Source: Tateyamaria sp. Alg231-49 (GTDB lineage: Bacteria > Pseudomonadota > Alphaproteobacteria > Rhodobacterales > Rhodobacteraceae). Taken from it: a DNA stretch of 64,000 nucleotides. A program made the position numbers and the translations under genes. The stretch lies in the NCBI RefSeq assembly GCF_900143535.1, contig NZ_FRFA01000001.1:39552-103551 (forward strand). The letters run 5' to 3'. Shown here in pieces: positions 62,143 to 64,000 of the stretch (positions within the stretch are counted from its first letter, which is position 1; every line of letters starts with the position of its first letter). The notes beneath the pieces were generated by a model that was not told the DNA's origin, made no database searches, and saw only the letters and a list, made by a program, of their open reading frames with translations.

Positions 62143-64000
62143 TCAAGCGGCTTGGGCGTCTTTCGGACCAAACCTACCATAAAAGCTCTGGCCTTTCTCG
62201 GCCATCTCGCGCAGCAGGGCAGGGCATTTGAACCGCTCGCCATATTGCGCCTCAAGCTGATCACACCGCTCGGCTGCGTAAGGTGCACCGATGATGTCTA
62301 GCCACGACAGCGGCCCACCGGACCAAGGCGCAAAGCCCCAGCCCAGGATCGCACCGACGTCACCTTCGCGGATATCCATCAGCACGCCCTCTTCCAGTGC
62401 GCGTACAGCCTCAAGCACCTGGGAGAAAAGCAGGCGGTGCTGTACTTCGAGCAGTTCCGGTTGATCGTCGGCCAGCGGGTATTTTTTATTCAGACCGCTC
62501 CACAGTCCGGTGCGCTTGCCCTTGTCGTCATAGGCGTAAAAGCCTGCATTGGCTTTGCGCCCCAGACGTCCTTCGCCTTCCAACCAGAAGATCAGGTCGT
62601 CAGCACCCGAATTTGGGTATGCATCGCCCATCGCCGCCATGGTGGCACGCGCGATCTTGGCCCCGAGGTCGATGGCCGTCTCATCGGTCAGTTGCAGTGG
62701 CCCAAGTGGCATGCCCACGAGCTTTGCTGCGTTTTCGATCAGCGCAGGTTCGATCCCCTCGGTGACCATCCGCGCGCCTTCGTTGACGTACGGAATGATG
62801 CAACGGTTGGCGTAGAAGAACCGCGCGTCATTTACAACGATTGGTGTCTTGCGGATCTGACGGACGTAATCGAGCGCCTTTGCGACGGCCCGATCGCCTG
62901 TTTCGTTGCCTTTGATGATCTCGACCAGCAGCATCTTTTCAACAGGAGAAAAGAAGTGAATGCCGATGAACTGGTCCTGATTTTTGGACGCCTTGGCGAG
63001 TTCAGAGATCGGCAACGTTGAGGTGTTTGAGGCAAAGATGCAGTCTTCTGGAATGATCGCCTCTACCTTTTGGGTGATTTCCGCTTTGATCTTTGGATCT
63101 TCAAATACCGCTTCGATGATCAGATCGCAGCCCTTGAGCGCCTCCAGATCTGGCGTCGGGGTGATGCGCGCAAGCAAAGCGTCGGCCTTGTCTTGCGTGG
63201 TCTTGCCCCGCTTCAATCCACCCTCGGTGTATTTCTGTGCGTAGGCCTTGCCTTTGTCCGCGGCCTCCTGATCGCGGTCGATCAAGACAACCTCGATCCC
63301 CGCCTGTGCGGATACCAGCGCAATACCGGCACCCATCAGCCCCGCGCCGAGAACACCCAGTTTTTTCACCCGCTGATCAGGCACACCCGCAGGGCGCACA
63401 GCGCCTTTTTCCAGTGCTTCTTTGTTCAGGAAAAGAGAGCGGATCATAGCACCCGAAGAAGGGTTGAGCAGGATGTTCGTAAACCAGCGCGCCTCAACCT
63501 TGAGGGCTGTATCAAAGGGCACAAGCGCGCCTTCGTATACTGCCGAAAGAAGCGCCTTGGCCGCCGGGTAAACGCCTTGGGTCTTGCCGTTGACCATGGC
63601 CGCTGCACCAACAAAAGTCATGAAGCCTGCCGGATGGTAGGGCGCGCCGCCGGGCATTTTGTAACCCTTAGCGTCCCATGGCTTGAGCAGATCGGCGTCC
63701 GTTGCACTTAGCACCCATGCGCGGGCGGCGGCGACCGGATCATCAACCACTTCGTCGACCAGTGTCCCCTTGGCCTTGTCCGGGGACAGCATCTTGCCTT
63801 CCAACAGGAAAGGAGAAGCGCCCATTGCGCCCAGTTTGCGTACCAGTCGGGTTGTGCCACCAGCGCCGGGGAAGATGCCGACCATGATCTCTGGCAGGCC
63901 CACCTTGGCCTTGGGGTTGTTCGCCAGGAAAATGCGGTGCGTGGCCAGTGGCAGTTCCAGCCCAATGCCGGCGGCTGTGCCGGGCAGGGCTGCGGCGATC
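62143..64000 (-). CDS. fadJ: Fatty-acid oxidation complex alpha subunit (FadJ/FadB-like), start beyond window
   Basis: A bifunctional enoyl-CoA hydratase and 3-hydroxyacyl-CoA dehydrogenase. The frame is open to the window edge with a crotonase-domain segment (GTAAGIGLELPLATHRI, then VGIFPGAGGTTRL), so the protein is N-terminally truncated here. The dehydrogenase domain has the NAD loop VLGAGLMGAGIA and HFFSPVEKMLLVEI. The C-terminus ends SFYGRFGPKDAQAA. This is beta-oxidation; a thiolase partner is expected beyond the window. Confidence 0.93.
   Translation of the reverse strand, partial: IAAALPGTAAGIGLELPLATHRIFLANNPKAKVGLPEIMVGIFPGAGGTTRLVRKLGAMGASPFLLEGKMLSPDKAKGTLVDEVVDDPVAAARAWVLSATDADLLKPWDAKGYKMPGGAPYHPAGFMTFVGAAAMVNGKTQGVYPAAKALLSAVYEGALVPFDTALKVEARWFTNILLNPSSGAMIRSLFLNKEALEKGAVRPAGVPDQRVKKLGVLGAGLMGAGIALVSAQAGIEVVLIDRDQEAADKGKAYAQKYTEGGLKRGKTTQDKADALLARITPTPDLEALKGCDLIIEAVFEDPKIKAEITQKVEAIIPEDCIFASNTSTLPISELAKASKNQDQFIGIHFFSPVEKMLLVEIIKGNETGDRAVAKALDYVRQIRKTPIVVNDARFFYANRCIIPYVNEGARMVTEGIEPALIENAAKLVGMPLGPLQLTDETAIDLGAKIARATMAAMGDAYPNSGADDLIFWLEGEGRLGRKANAGFYAYDDKGKRTGLWSGLNKKYPLADDQPELLEVQHRLLFSQVLEAVRALEEGVLMDIREGDVGAILGWGFAPWSGGPLSWLDIIGAPYAAERCDQLEAQYGERFKCPALLREMAEKGQSFYGRFGPKDAQAA

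Overview
The window looks like a chromosomal segment of an alphaproteobacterium of the Rhodobacteraceae (Roseobacter group). The reasons are the family mix: a TctA-TctB fusion transporter, a malic enzyme with a phosphotransacetylase tail, PrpE, a Hint-domain protein, a VPLPA-CTERM protein, AraC/NmrA pairs, a TPR cyclase, moderately high GC and GGAG-type ribosome binding sites. This is inference from protein families; no 16S gene is present. No rRNA, intact tRNA or CRISPR array was seen.

Layout. (1) 1-12.0 kb is an accessory island. It opens with the start of an IS3-type transposase and a small orphan gene. A tightly coupled five-gene operon follows (955-11614): an SF1 helicase with a C-terminal nuclease domain, a membrane-anchored coiled-coil protein, a membrane-anchored coiled-coil McrB-like AAA+ ATPase, a DUF2357/McrC-like protein and a probable Hsp70-like protein. 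I read it as a multi-subunit anti-phage or DNA-conflict system related to McrBC. I do not recognise the exact five-gene combination. The island is followed by the 3' half of a tRNA (11983-12029), a likely attachment-site footprint. (2) 12.3-24.3 kb holds small accessory and envelope genes: a cyclase-TPR protein, an AraC/NmrA/DUF4345 cluster, an extracytoplasmic phosphoesterase/kinase-like/phosphatase-like trio, a cluster of small lipoproteins sharing a Cys-containing domain, and a SpoIIAA-like protein. (3) 24.6-32.3 kb is a three-gene phosphorelay: a 2103-residue hybrid kinase with nine tandem GAF domains, a separate Hpt protein, and a receiver-adenylate cyclase. (4) 32.3-49.0 kb is mainly core metabolism: PPK2, glyA, NAD kinase, a decayed SCO1/SenC gene, a degenerate M48-like protein, the pyrimidine salvage set cdd-deoA-deoB plus upp, a VOC-bicupin protein, maeB and prpE. 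(5) 49.3-60.3 kb is a carboxylate uptake and catabolism locus: a TctE/TctD two-component system, TctC, a TctA-TctB fusion, a PrpF/GalD-type isomerase, a solute-binding-fold protein without signal peptide, a TcuA-like FAD dehydrogenase and an acyl-CoA ligase. (6) 60.4-64.0 kb carries a sulfotransferase, a Hint-domain protein and a fatty-acid oxidation alpha subunit cut by the window edge.

How the parts fit. The defence operon joins a nucleic-acid motor and nuclease to two membrane-tethered coiled-coil proteins and a chaperone-like subunit, suggesting a membrane-associated complex. The GAF kinase, Hpt and cyclase can be read as one route from several ligand inputs to cAMP. The tct/tcu block is consistent with uptake of a tricarboxylate such as tricarballylate or an aconitate isomer, then isomerisation and oxidation toward cis-aconitate; that substrate is inferred.
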